Assembly: GCA_030247885.1 (NCBI GenBank)
Contig: JAPDRO010000008.1
Span: 310,001 to 374,000, forward strand
DNA from: Taxawa tesnikishii (nom. ined.)
Taxonomy: Eukaryota > Ascomycota > Dothideomycetes > Dothideales
Direction: 5' to 3'
DNA: 64,000 nucleotides
Shown here: one piece after another, positions 12,575 through 23,166 of the stretch
Layout of the letters: each line of letters opens with the position of its first letter
Numbering within the stretch: position 1 is the first letter of the stretch
Position numbers and translations under genes: made by a program
Notes under the pieces: generated by a model
What the model saw: only the letters and a program-made list of their open reading frames with translations
Databases searched by the model: none
What the model was told of the DNA's origin: nothing

Positions 12575-13195
12575 AGATACCTGAACGGATCGGGAGGGTT
12601 GCTTCATGGCAAGTTCTTGCTGCCGTCTTTTAGTAAAGAACACCCTCTTCACATGACATATTGAAGCATGTCTTTTGTTAGCGCTCGAAACTGCTCGGTG
12701 TTCCAGTCGATGAAAGCATGAATGAGAATTGAAGAGTAGATATCTGGAGCGCCCCACTGCTTGCCCCCTTCATTGGCGGATGATCATGGTCAAGACGTAT
12801 CTGTACAATGGTCGCTGCTAAGGATCATCTCTTTTCAAAATCTCTTTGGGCATGAGGCAAAACATCGCACAAACCACACGAAACATGGAGTGGCCGAAGC
12901 CTAAAGAGGAAACACCTTTCGTTCATGAACCACTATCTACTTAGGAAGACTAAGTCACAGAATAGTTGTTGTCCCCAGAAACCACCCTGCTCTTCATCAG
13001 CAGTCGGCAAAATATACGCCCGCAGGCGGACAACACTGTCGTGGCACACATCTGCAGTAACCAGTAACCAGTAACCAGCAACAAGGTTTGTCATCCCGAA
13101 CCAACCTGCTCTTTTGCAACTAAACCGCAACGCCCAAGCGCAAGCAAGATTGTGGAACACCTGTGAAGCAACGAGACCATTTGAAGATTAGCAGA
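12575..13195. other. Intergenic between convergent REV1 and the helicase
   Basis: This should contain the two 3' ends. A short imperfect repeat of AGTAACC units lies near 13050-13085. No coding signal was seen. Confidence 0.6.
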
Positions 13196-16100
13196 TCAAG
13201 GAAACCTTGTGCGCGCCTTCCTAAGGAGATCCTCGGCGTTACGCACTAACCACGCTTCAGGGAACCGAGGCTCTGGCTTGGGATTGTCTGGGTCTTCGAG
13301 TGCAGGGTATCTCTTCGCTGGATTCGGAAGATCTCTTCCCGGAAATTTCTCATGATCCCAGTAATGGATCAACGGGCCGTCAGGGGTCTCCCTATAGACC
13401 TTGCCGGGACAGGGGCGTATAGGGCTCTGCTTAGGAGTGATCTCGCTGTTGTCGTTAGGGTTCAGGCCAGCGATGTCCCCCACGTCTTCATCGGACATGG
13501 CGTTCTCCTCCACTGTAGTGTTCGCCAGCGCCGCAGCGGTCGCCCGCGTCGTCGCCCTGCGCTTCTTTTCCAACTCACCAGCAGCCCATCTGTTGTAGTG
13601 AGATGCGAGTCCGCCGTAGGCAACTCTGATGGGACAGATGGCGGGAGGGTTCCTCTGGTTCCCGGCACGGTTCTCCATCATGTTGACGGTTTGGTTCCAG
13701 ACACCACCAGGGGCGGTAGCAGCACGCATCATCTTGGCATTGCCGAGAATATAGAGACCGCACCTCGCACGGCTCAAGGCGACACAAATGCGGTTGATGT
13801 TGCTCACGAAGCCGAGCTGCTTGTTCTTGTTATTGCGAACGAGTGAAAGGAAGATAACGTCATTCTCCTCGCCCTGGTATGAATCGACGGTGACGACCTT
13901 GATACGCCAATCAAACGGACGGGTCTCCCGGAATTCCGAAAAGGCTTTGATGATCGCCTTGCGCTGACCATTGTAGAATGTCAGGACGGTTACCTGTTCT
14001 GGTCTCAGGCCTTTCTGGACGAACTTGGCACAGTAGCGGACGATCATCTTCGCCTCCTCCGGGTTGAAGTAGGAGCATAACTCATCCCTCTCCTCTGGAT
14101 TAGTATGGTGAATAAAGCAAGAGTTCACACCCTTTGCACCTGGTACGTCCGGGCGGTTTCCGAGGTCGCGAACAGATTCGTGGTCTTTGATGTGTCCGCC
14201 GTAGATAGTGTAAAGGAGGCGGCTAATCTCTGGCTTCATACGGCGCTGCACCCTGAGTTGAGTGTATTCCACTCCATTATCAACGAGACGTTCGAATAGG
14301 GAGGTGTTGAAGTGATACGGAGAGTACTCTAAGAGCTTCAAGTGGCAGTGCGGCTTCAATTGTTGGTGGTCGCCAACGAGAATTGTATGCTCAACGGAGG
14401 GGAGGAAGGTGGCGGTGACAGGGCCCTCGAGGACCTCGGCCGCTTCTTCGATGAGAACGATATTGGACCCTAAGGTGGCCAGGGATGCGCGATGCTTGTT
14501 GAAACCTGTGAGAGTACAACCGATGATCTTCTGCGCTTTGAGAATGGGAAACTCCTCCTCCATCTTACCGATGCGACGTTCATTAACCGCATCATTGTAC
14601 AGCTTTGCCAGGGCTCGAAGGCGACCTATCACCCTGGCTTTGAACTGCTGGGCCATCCACGCGTAAAGGTTACCGCGAAGTCGCATGGGTACCTTGTTCA
14701 GGTCCTGGAACTCGGGCTTGGTGAGTAGGCGGACGTAGTCTTCGTCACCCGGTTCTTTCTTGGTAATTGGAACCACGTTAACGGTGTACAACTGCCCCAG
14801 GCGTTTGAAGTTGCCGTTGAGATGAACATCGCCGATCTTGAGTTCTTCGGCCTCGTGCTCATGGAGTTCTTCGGCGTCGTATTGGTCTGAGCTAGACAAT
14901 CCTAGGCCACGTGGCCTGACAGAGATCTCAACCGGCAAAAGATTGCCTCTCAGCCAGCGAGCCATTGGACTGGTAAGCATAGGGTCGACATTGTCTGCGG
15001 TGGCCCAGTCATCTTCGAGTGATTCCGCCTGGGCTTGGCTGAGGAAGCCGGCATCACACAGTACAAGATGAGAAAGAATGCCCTGCTCTGGCGTCTCTAC
15101 CAGATAAGGAGACAGCAAGTCCAGCATCTGCTTCTCGATGGCGTCCATGGTCTTCATAGCCCGTCTTCTGGTCTTTCCAGGAAGCAACATGCCAAGCTGG
15201 TCTTTGATCTCGTACATTGTGCGCTTGCGGACGAGCTTATCCTGTGTGCGACTTCCGAGACGTATGAACGGAGGTTCCTGGTGTGGATCAATGTTGGCGA
15301 CATGACGGAGCAGTTGATCTAGAGCGTGGTTCGTCTGACAGGCAATGACGATCGGGGGTCCGTGGGTCTATGGTTGGCAAGAAGAACCTTCAGTGCCTGG
15401 ACAGACACGTGAGTCTTGCCTGTTCCTGGAGGTCCTTGGATGATCGAAAGCTTCTTTGTCAACATTCTCCTCAAAGCCTCCTCTTGCGTATCGTCGAGAT
15501 TGGGTGCAGGGCCCTCAGGCCATTGGTCGAGCATGTCGACGGTTTCAAGGCACCTGTGTTCGGACTCATCCCATTTTCCGTAAACAGGACTGAGATCAGA
15601 CCAGACTCTTGGCAGCAGATATTCCGGGGTCCGACGGTCTTCTTCACGTTCACAAGGTGCTCATCCACGGCCGGCGGACACCTGTAACGGGTCAGTGTTG
15701 GAATTGCATCAACGAGGGGTGGACACGTACCCTTGTCTCATCATCTGCTGCAGGCCCAATAGTGTGTAGCGTTCCGCTTCGAAATAGCTTCCACGATGCT
15801 CGAGCATAGCCCACTGCTGTAGCGGGTCAAACTCAAGATCTTGAGTGTTGACAAAAACCAGGTCGATCTCGGGGTAGTCTTTCTCAAGAAGGTCAGTTGG
15901 ACGAGCGGCGACCCTGGCCACGACGATGTGGCTACGGAACATGTCGTGGACCGGTGAGAGGACGACAACTGTTCCAGCGAGAAGACGCTTAGACATGTTC
16001 CAAAGAATCTTCTTGCCGCAGCGAGCGGCGGAGAAGGCGACACGAGTGGATACTCCTGGACAGAGAAAGTGATGCCGACGATGTACACCTGAGAGTGTTA

Positions 16101-16686
16101 GTGCTGTAGCATCTCGCTGCAAAGAGGTCAACGTACCTTGTCGTAGTACCCTAGGCCCGGGTAGTCGTCTTCGGTACAGCCTGGGTTATCCCTGACATAG
16201 GCAATGGTGTCTCTCAAGGGACGAATGGCGTCTTCACGGGTGAGCTCATATTGGGTACCAAGATAGTCCTCTGCAGCAAGGAGTAGATGTCAGCAACGGC
16301 CAGCGAAGGAGCAGGGCGCACTCACCTGTCGAAGGGTATTGACCGCGAAGGACGTTGTTCGGAAGCTTGGGTGATTTGTCTGCGGTGAGTTCATCAATGG
16401 AAGGAAATTCTGGCTTCCCTCGCCAGTCGATTCTCCTTCTGTCTCCCTTCTGCATATCGAGGTAGGTCCTGAGTTTCGCGGTTCTGGGAGGAAGGGGGTT
16501 CGGAGGTTGAGCGTTCTCGAAGAAGGCGTCGAATCGACGCGTGCTTTTCTCTACAGCGCGACGAAAATCGCTGTTGTTGTGCGGCCTGGGGCGGCTCCAG
16601 CTCTCAAGGACTTCTGTGTCCGTTGTTGAAGGGTCAGAGTACGTGCTGTTGACGCAATTAACCTCGTCAGAGAATGGATCATCCAT
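13196..16686 (-). CDS. SF1 RNA helicase, ZNFX1/Hrr1-like (RNAi-linked family)
   Basis: Upf1-like superfamily 1 helicase related to animal ZNFX1 and fission yeast Hrr1, proteins tied to small-RNA silencing and heterochromatin. It starts at MDDPFSDEV (16686). Exons include about 16326-16686, about 16138-16270, one ending near 15732, and a long last exon from about 15680 to 13196. Motifs in order: CPPAVDEHLVN, Walker A GPPGTGKTH, QTNHALDQLL, IVLIEEAAEV, VGDHQQLKPH, VTVDSYQGEENDVI and VALSRARCGLYI. The protein ends about 130 residues after the last helicase motif, so the C-terminal NFX1 zinc fingers of ZNFX1 are absent. Single-base deficits break the frame at 15354-15358, 15626-15629 and near 16055. 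ZNFX1-like is preferred over SEN1 because of the CPPAVDE region and the N-terminal layout. Confidence 0.82.
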
Positions 16687-18708
16687 CTTGACGGGCTGCT
16701 CGATAGTTTGCAGTGCAGGAATATGAGAGATTGATGTGTGGTGATGTTGTTGTTGTTGTGGTGGTGGTGGTGGTGGAAGAAGAAGAAGGTGGAAGGCGGA
16801 TGACAAGTGAGGGTGGGTGAAGGAATAGGAAAGAACGCACAACCACGCAAGCCCGAGCTACTCCCGGCTGCAGCTCAATAAGGAAAGAGCAGAGATTCTC
16901 GACCATGCCATTTGCACGGTGCCGAAAGTGACGAAGACGCTTCTCACGCGACCAGCAACAGCAGCAACTTGTTGTAATGCAGAGAAGAGTCGTAATGGGT
17001 GCGTAGCCTTGCCCATTCTGGAGGAGTTGGTGATGCTGGCAAACGGAGTAGTGTGCTCGAAGCATTCATTCTACAATCCCGATACAAAGAAGGGCTTGAC
17101 AATTCCCAATGCATCCGCCTCTGACGCTTCGACTTCCACTGCACCACCAACAACAACCTACCCTCGATGGCGATACACCTAGCGCGACACAACGCCGGAA
17201 GAGCGGTGCACGTTCAGGAAGACTACAACGAGCGTGTTATGCGGCAGGCAAGACAGCCAGGAGCTGCACAAACCACCGCAAGTACTTACTGCCGCATCAT
17301 GAAGATGTGGATGGAGACGCTGTTCGTTAGCTGACAAGGAAAGGGCAAGACACCGCAGAGTTTCACAAAAGAAACACTTGAAATATACTTTCATTTCATC
17401 AAAGTCGCTCCCAGTCCTCCGACACAAGAACCAACACATTCCTACCTTCGAAAAACCTCTCTTCAGAACCAGTCCTCTACTAGACCATACCACGACCGTC
17501 AACTTCCAGGTGAAGCCTACTTCTGGCATGGCAAAACCATACACCGGTCAGCCTGAATTCTTGGAAGAGATAGCCTCGGAAACATCATACCTGGCAAACC
17601 GTGATGCTGTTGAGGAAAGGCGTCTTTTCTTATGGACTCAAGCTTTGCCTGTATGCTGGTGGATGATCATCTTGTTCCGGTGCCGGGTCTTTGGTATACA
17701 GCGAAATGACGATGGCATAGTATACCACACGGGCGTTTCCTACTTCTTGCGTTCTTGGCGGAAGCACCCTGCTTGTGATCTGCAAACACTGTACCTAGTA
17801 TGGGAAAGAGTCTGGAAGGTCTCATCCCAGCAGTTGCTCCCACCTCGGTACCACCACTTGATCATTCGACTTGAAAGGGCAGCGCAATCCACTGCTCCGG
17901 CTCCGGATTCAGCGGGAAAAAAGACACCTAAGGATACAGGGAGCATTGGCTAACAAGATGAGGACTCTAGGGCTGGGCACCAGCTCCACTGCCAATGGCG
18001 AGGGTGTATCAGGATTGGTCGGATGCAGTACAAAGGACTACGTGCCTCATGCTAGCAAACCGTGTCTGGCGGCCCTTTGACCGCTCAAAAAGCAACTCCA
18101 ACAGCCCAATCTCTTAAATAAAGGCGTCCGCCACCGCTCTTAATGTTGTGTCTGACCGTGCTTCATGCAGTTAAACCAGCCTGTGATCCCCGTTCTTTCG
18201 CCGCATCGAGCACTCAGAACAGCACAGCACCGTTGGATGCCTATTGTGTCCGTGTCAAGGCGTCCAAAGGTGTCAACAATAAGGCAGCATCGACGGCTGC
18301 ATGAGACGATGGGCAACGAGAAAGAGTCATACAGAAAACAGAAGAACGAGAATGGACTGAAGTCTGGAGAAATGAATAACCGGGGGCTGGAAACCCCCGA
18401 AGCACGGGTCGTTCCTTGCGGGGTGGTGGTGATCTTCTCTCACATGAAGCCGACGCGCCTACTTGCGGTCACTTCACCTCGCACACGAATGTCTCCCACT
18501 GTTGTGTTCGCAGCGTCTGCTTTTCTGTATTAATCACGCGTGCATTCCTGTTTCGTTAAAGAACCTGATCTTGCCATATATACCTTCTGGTGGATTGCCC
18601 TGCGCAACTTTCTCAGCAATCTGTCAGCCAATTTTCGGAGCGCGACTCGGTACAGGGAGAGTGAATGTACAGTGGCAGTTGCATGCTACACAAAATTCCA
18701 AAACCGTA
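16687..18708. other. Intergenic region, no supported gene
   Basis: This separates the divergent helicase and SPT8 genes. A 191-codon frame at 17378-17953 (+) is the longest candidate; it has no recognisable domain and no matching splice pattern, so I do not call it. The 5' leader of the helicase holds a GTT/GTG microsatellite. SPT8 control sequences should lie in the last few hundred bases. Confidence 0.5.
16738..16783. repeat. (GTT)n/(GTG)n trinucleotide microsatellite
   Basis: Several GTT triplets followed by GTG triplets and then GAA-rich sequence, just upstream of the helicase start codon, so probably in its 5' untranslated leader. On the transcribed strand it reads as CAC/AAC triplets. 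Confidence 0.8.
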
Positions 18709-20957
18709 ATGGGGGCTTTCGAAGACGAGGATGACCCTACAGCAGGTAGCGTTAATAATTCTCCTCCACTGCATTCGCTGACCCCTGGCTAGCTTCCGGC
18801 GACGAGTCTCAGGATGAGGACGAGAACATGGACGATATCGATGAAGTAGATGCTGACGCCGATGCCGACGCTGACGCAGAGGGCGACGACGCTGAAGGAG
18901 ACAATGACGAGGATAACGAAGACAATGACGAGGACGAAGATCAAGAGGAGCTCGAATCGCCTTCACGGAGTCAATCGCGGCGCCAGAGCAGACCAAACGA
19001 CCAGTCTCCCAGAACCGACAGACCTCCTAACCCTACTGTGCTCCTGACTTCGCCCTCTCCCAAGCCTTCAGCAGCACGCTCGCACCAGATTGTGGATGAA
19101 TACGTGCCAAGCGTGCGTCTTGAGGCGCTTACGGCCTCCGTCTACGATATCGTGCCTACCATGGCAGCTCCACAAGGGACTTCAATCAACTCGGTCACTG
19201 CAACACCGGATATGCGCTGGGTTTTCAGTGGAGGAGCGGATGGATATATACGGATGTACAACTGGGTGGAAACGGCAAACGGCAAAGTGCCGCTCACAGT
19301 CGCGCAGAAGCATCCGTTTGTGGATAGTGTGATGAAGGCTGGCTCTCTGACTACTTATTGGGAGAACGAGGAAAGTTCAGGTAGGAGATCCAAGCTCAAA
19401 AGTAGCTGCTGCCAGAGTGGTACTGACTTTGGAGCCAGTCCGCACACCGCCTGCGCAGTCTGCAGATCCAGGACAACCCAAGGACTCATCGCCGGTATAT
19501 TCCTTAGCTGTACACCATGAAGCAGTCTGGTTGCTATCCGGTCTGGAATCGGGAGGTATTAACCTCCAAACCTGCAGACATCAAGCAGGCACGCGCATCA
19601 CCACACTACGTGAACACACTTCAGCAGTTTCAGTTCTGAATCTCGCACATGATGAAATCTCTTGTTTGTCTGGCAGCTGGGACAAAGTCATACACGACTG
19701 GGACCTAAACACTGGTAGAGTCAAGCGGTCCTTCAGAGGCAGTGGAGGGCAGATATCCGCCATCGAGAGACGTCCATTGTCGTCTGTACCTATTCCAACG
19801 ATCACAGAAGATCAACTAGAGTTGTCTCAGACGTTTTCTTCCAACAACATCAGCAAACCATCTGCGAACGGGGAATTGCTCAACGGCGTGGGAGGCTCCG
19901 AAAGGAAGAATTCAAAGACCAGCCAAAACGGAACCGAAGATGCCCCAGGATCGCCTGATGGATCGCTGTTCGGCGACGATGATCACGGCTCGCTCTTCGG
20001 TGACAACGATACCGCCAACGGTAGCGGCGGAGCGTTTGGTGAAGACGACGACGACGAATTCAGCAGAGCAATCGCCAGTGGTCTCGAGCAAACCCAACAG
20101 GAAGACGCTGCTCCCGGCCAAGACGACGAAATGACAGACATCAACTCCGGCGGACCAGTTCAACCTCCGGAGGCTCCCACGACTCAACTGCAATCAAGCG
20201 ACACAGGAGCTGCAGTCGAGGCCGTCGATCACATACCGATACCGCCTGCGCGGTTAGAGACTCAGCTCTCCAACGGCCTTCCGCATTCGGAGGAGGATCC
20301 CGGCGCCACTTTAACCAACGGACACACAACTGATGAGGATGTACAACCTACCTCGGACTCCACTTTTCTCGATGCATCAATCGACGGAACGATACGTATT
20401 TGGGATCGGCGAGTCGCGACGCCCATCGCCCGCATCCTGCCACCGCGCAATACGCCGCCGTGGTGCATGGGTGCCTGTTGGTCACCGGACGGCAACTTCT
20501 TCTACGCCGGTCGGCGCAACGGAACGGTGGAGGAGTACAGCGTGCACAAGGGCCTGCGCATGGCGGAACCACGGCGCACGTTCAAATTCCCTGCCGGAAG
20601 TGGAGCTGTGAGCGCGCTGAGGACGATGCCCAACGGAAGGCATTTGGTCTGGTGAGTTCCTTTGGCGTTTGCTTGTCGTTCGTGGCGCGTAGGTGTGGAT
20701 GTGTGCTAATGTCGGAAACAAACAGTGCTTCGTACGACATTCTGCGTCTGTACGACCTGCGCGAGCAGGAAGGGGCTGGAACGAGACACTCGGCCGTCCC
20801 CTTCCTGATTGTGCCTGGACATCGCACAGGCGTCATTAGTGCTCTGCACATCGATCCGGCGTGTAGATTTATGATCAGCACGGCGGGGAACAGAGGCTGG
20901 GAGGGCAGCTCGACGGAGGTGCTGCTAGGTTACGAGATCAACATTCCAGGAGCATGA
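18709..20957 (+). CDS. SPT8: SAGA complex subunit SPT8, WD40 protein
   Basis: WD-repeat subunit of the SAGA coactivator that in yeast contacts TBP. Four exons: 18709-18745, 18793-19380, 19439-20651 and 20726-20957, giving 689 residues with an intact frame. The N-terminus is an acidic tract (Asp/Glu/Ala repeats from about residue 15 to 70). Then come the family hallmarks YDIVPTMAAPQGTSINSV, TPDMRWVFSGGADGYIRMYN and AQKHPFVDSVMKAG. WD repeats continue (SGSWDKVIHDWDLNTG, DASIDGTIRIWDRR, WSPDGNFFYAGRRNG), interrupted by a long low-complexity insert of about 180 residues rich in Gly, Asp and Ser. The last exon ends in GWEGSSTEVLLGYEI. The 13-residue first exon (MGAFEDEDDPTA) joins the acidic tract in phase. 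Nuclear location is inferred from the family. Confidence 0.93.
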
Positions 20958-22188
20958 GATTCAGTAGCTTTGTTGGGATTTTGCATAGACAGGGTAGGGG
21001 ATTGAAGGGCTTGTTGTGGGAAGGAAAGGGGTGTTCGGTGTGGCGGAAATGGAAGTGGGCATGTGCGAGGCGTTTCGTTCACATGGATCGCGTGTTGCTG
21101 CCTTCAAGATACCCCAATGTTCCAGTTGTATGCATTTGCAGCAAAAGCCCCTGATTTACCGAGTTCTGACGTTCCCACCAACGCACATAATGGGCCCTTT
21201 GCGAGATCTGACGAGGCGTCGGTTGCGTTTGCGTCCTGCGGCTAGCCTAGAATGTACTCCAATATGCAACCACTCACATGCAGTAATACGCCAGCACGAC
21301 GGGCGAACGAGGCGACGACCGGTCGTTTCTACCTCACGCAATTCGGCCAAGGACTTGCCGAAATCTCAATCACGATCCTCGGGCGCGGTATGGTCGGCAG
21401 CACAGGGCACTATTTTGCGCGTACGTCTTAATACAGCTCCAGTGAGTGGTGGTATATGTGGGTCATGGCTCGGCCCCATGTCTTGGGGGCTGGCTGGCTG
21501 GCTGGCGTCTGGCGTTTCGTCTGCACCGAGCCCCGTTGCCGAGTCAGGTAACTCGCATCTTCGCATGTTGCATTCTGTTGAGATGGGGCGATGGCACCGG
21601 CCGGCAACGAGGAGGACTCCGATCACGCGCGAGGAAGCGAGGGAAGCGAAATGACACACGACTCGATCTTGGGCTCGGGCTTGGACTTGACGGATGGGAA
21701 CTTGTGGTTTGGTGCGCGGTGCGGGCAGTAGCACATGGGTGGGTTGTCCTCGGGAGACGGAGAGCTTTGATTGTGATGGTAAGGTACTATTGCAAGTTTT
21801 CACATAGAGTGTATCTCTACTTCACTGTTGGATATCTCTCGATCGTGGCGGCCCCTCTGATGGGGAGGGCAGCACGACAAAGGACATCTCAGACGCTCTC
21901 ATGGTGAACGCTTAGAATAAGGTAAGCTACGATTGCAAGTCACAGTTGTTTCAACATGAGGTTCAGGGCTGTCTCAATGCCGGATTTCCTTTCATTTTAG
22001 AGGGCCCCTTCAACACGAAGAGCAACCCGTCAAGCCTGGTTTCCGATGTTACGATAGCTGTAGGGGTATCAAATTATCGTTGCCGTATCGTAACAGACAA
22101 TCATTAGGCTAAGATCCATCACTTGCGAGCGTGAGTTCGAAGGGAAAACTGGCGGACCGCAGGTGGATTTGTGGTTGCTTGAGGACAG
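20958..22188. other. Intergenic region, no supported gene
   Basis: This lies 3' of SPT8 and 3' of the next minus-strand gene, so both genes end here. Several open frames of 140-210 codons overlap each other on both strands without any recognisable motif. A small tandem CTGG/TGGC stretch lies near 21490-21510. Confidence 0.55.
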
Positions 22189-23166
22189 CTAGGTACAGAG
22201 TTCTGCGTCAATCTCATCTTCCACTGTAAGTAATGTCTCCTGAGACACCCTGAAAGCACGGTACTTCATGGTCTCGAAGAGCCAACGGCTCGGCCCATGA
22301 TACCATCCATGCCCCTCATGCGCCTCTGAACGGCTCATGGGAAAGGTGCCAGAGCTTCTTGTACGCCTGAGCTTAGGACGATCGACCTTGTCAGAATGAT
22401 GACGGGGCCGGTTGTGGGTTGGGGGCAGTGCATCATCTGTTGTTGACGAGATCACGGACGAGATCACGGACGATTGCTCTGACAATGCTGGACTGCTGCC
22501 TGAATGTGGGCTTGTGGACGGTTCCTCTACTGGACATTCGGCGCCCTTTGTTGGGGACTCAATTCCAGGCGGTGTGTCTTCAGGACTGTCGACTGGCACC
22601 AGATCGCAAACGCCTTCGCAGTTTGTAAGGGTAATCTCGGACGCGTTCCGAACTCGCGGCGACCAGTCAATACTCCGGACATTCTCCTTGCGAGAGCAGC
22701 GTATGGGAGTGTGCAGCCTGCGACTCAAGCGATGTCTGAGAGAGCTGTGTCGGGGCGGAGGACGAGCAATCGCATCTGGCAGCTCTAAACCCTCTTCCCT
22801 GTTGACGTCCTCGTCTCTGTTGGCACATCAACACTTGTCGCTAAGTCTTCAGTTGTCACAGATGATTACGAACCCTGGTTTCCTCGCCTTGCGTCGCTCT
22901 CCAATTGGGGGTAGTAATACCACTTTAACGAATAGGAGAATCCAGGCCAGTAGAAGCAACCCAACCAGAATCCGACCGCCTGTGAAGACTGAAGCCGATG
23001 GCCGGACCAGAATACCCTGGCTGAGATCATGCTTTGGCGGAACCGGCACAGGTGCAGGGCTGTGAGCTGTGCTGGGCGTAGCAGTGGCGGCGCTGGATGC
23101 AGACTGGCTGGCGCTGGCTGGCGGCGGCGTGGGTAGTGGCAACAGCAGTCGTGTTGGTAGCAGCAT
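22189..23166 (-). CDS. Hypothetical single-pass membrane protein
   Basis: I do not recognise the family. A likely start at 23166 (MLLPTRLLLPLP) gives a Pro/Ser/Ala-rich head, the stretch KHDLSQGILVRPSASVF, then one strong transmembrane segment (GRILVGLLLLAWILLFVKVV) and a basic flank (GERRKARK). A second exon from about 22790 to 22189 encodes a Ser/Pro-rich polar tail with basic clusters (RPKLRRTRSS) and ends ...TVEDEIDAELCT. The splice junction between them (around 22780-22875) is uncertain: the best phase-compatible choice uses a weak GTTCGT donor, and a missing base as seen elsewhere could change it. The layout suggests a short lumenal or outer head with a cytosolic tail. It may be lineage specific. 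Confidence 0.45.

Noticed and set aside
17378-17953. 191-codon plus-strand open frame (contains MAKPYTGQPEFLEEIA)
   Set aside because: The internal part looks faintly protein-like, but no family is recognisable and the flanks give no splice or regulatory support.
22090-22160. Possible tRNA-like segment with a GTTCGA box
   Set aside because: The surrounding bases do not form acceptor, D and anticodon stems; no tRNA can be supported.
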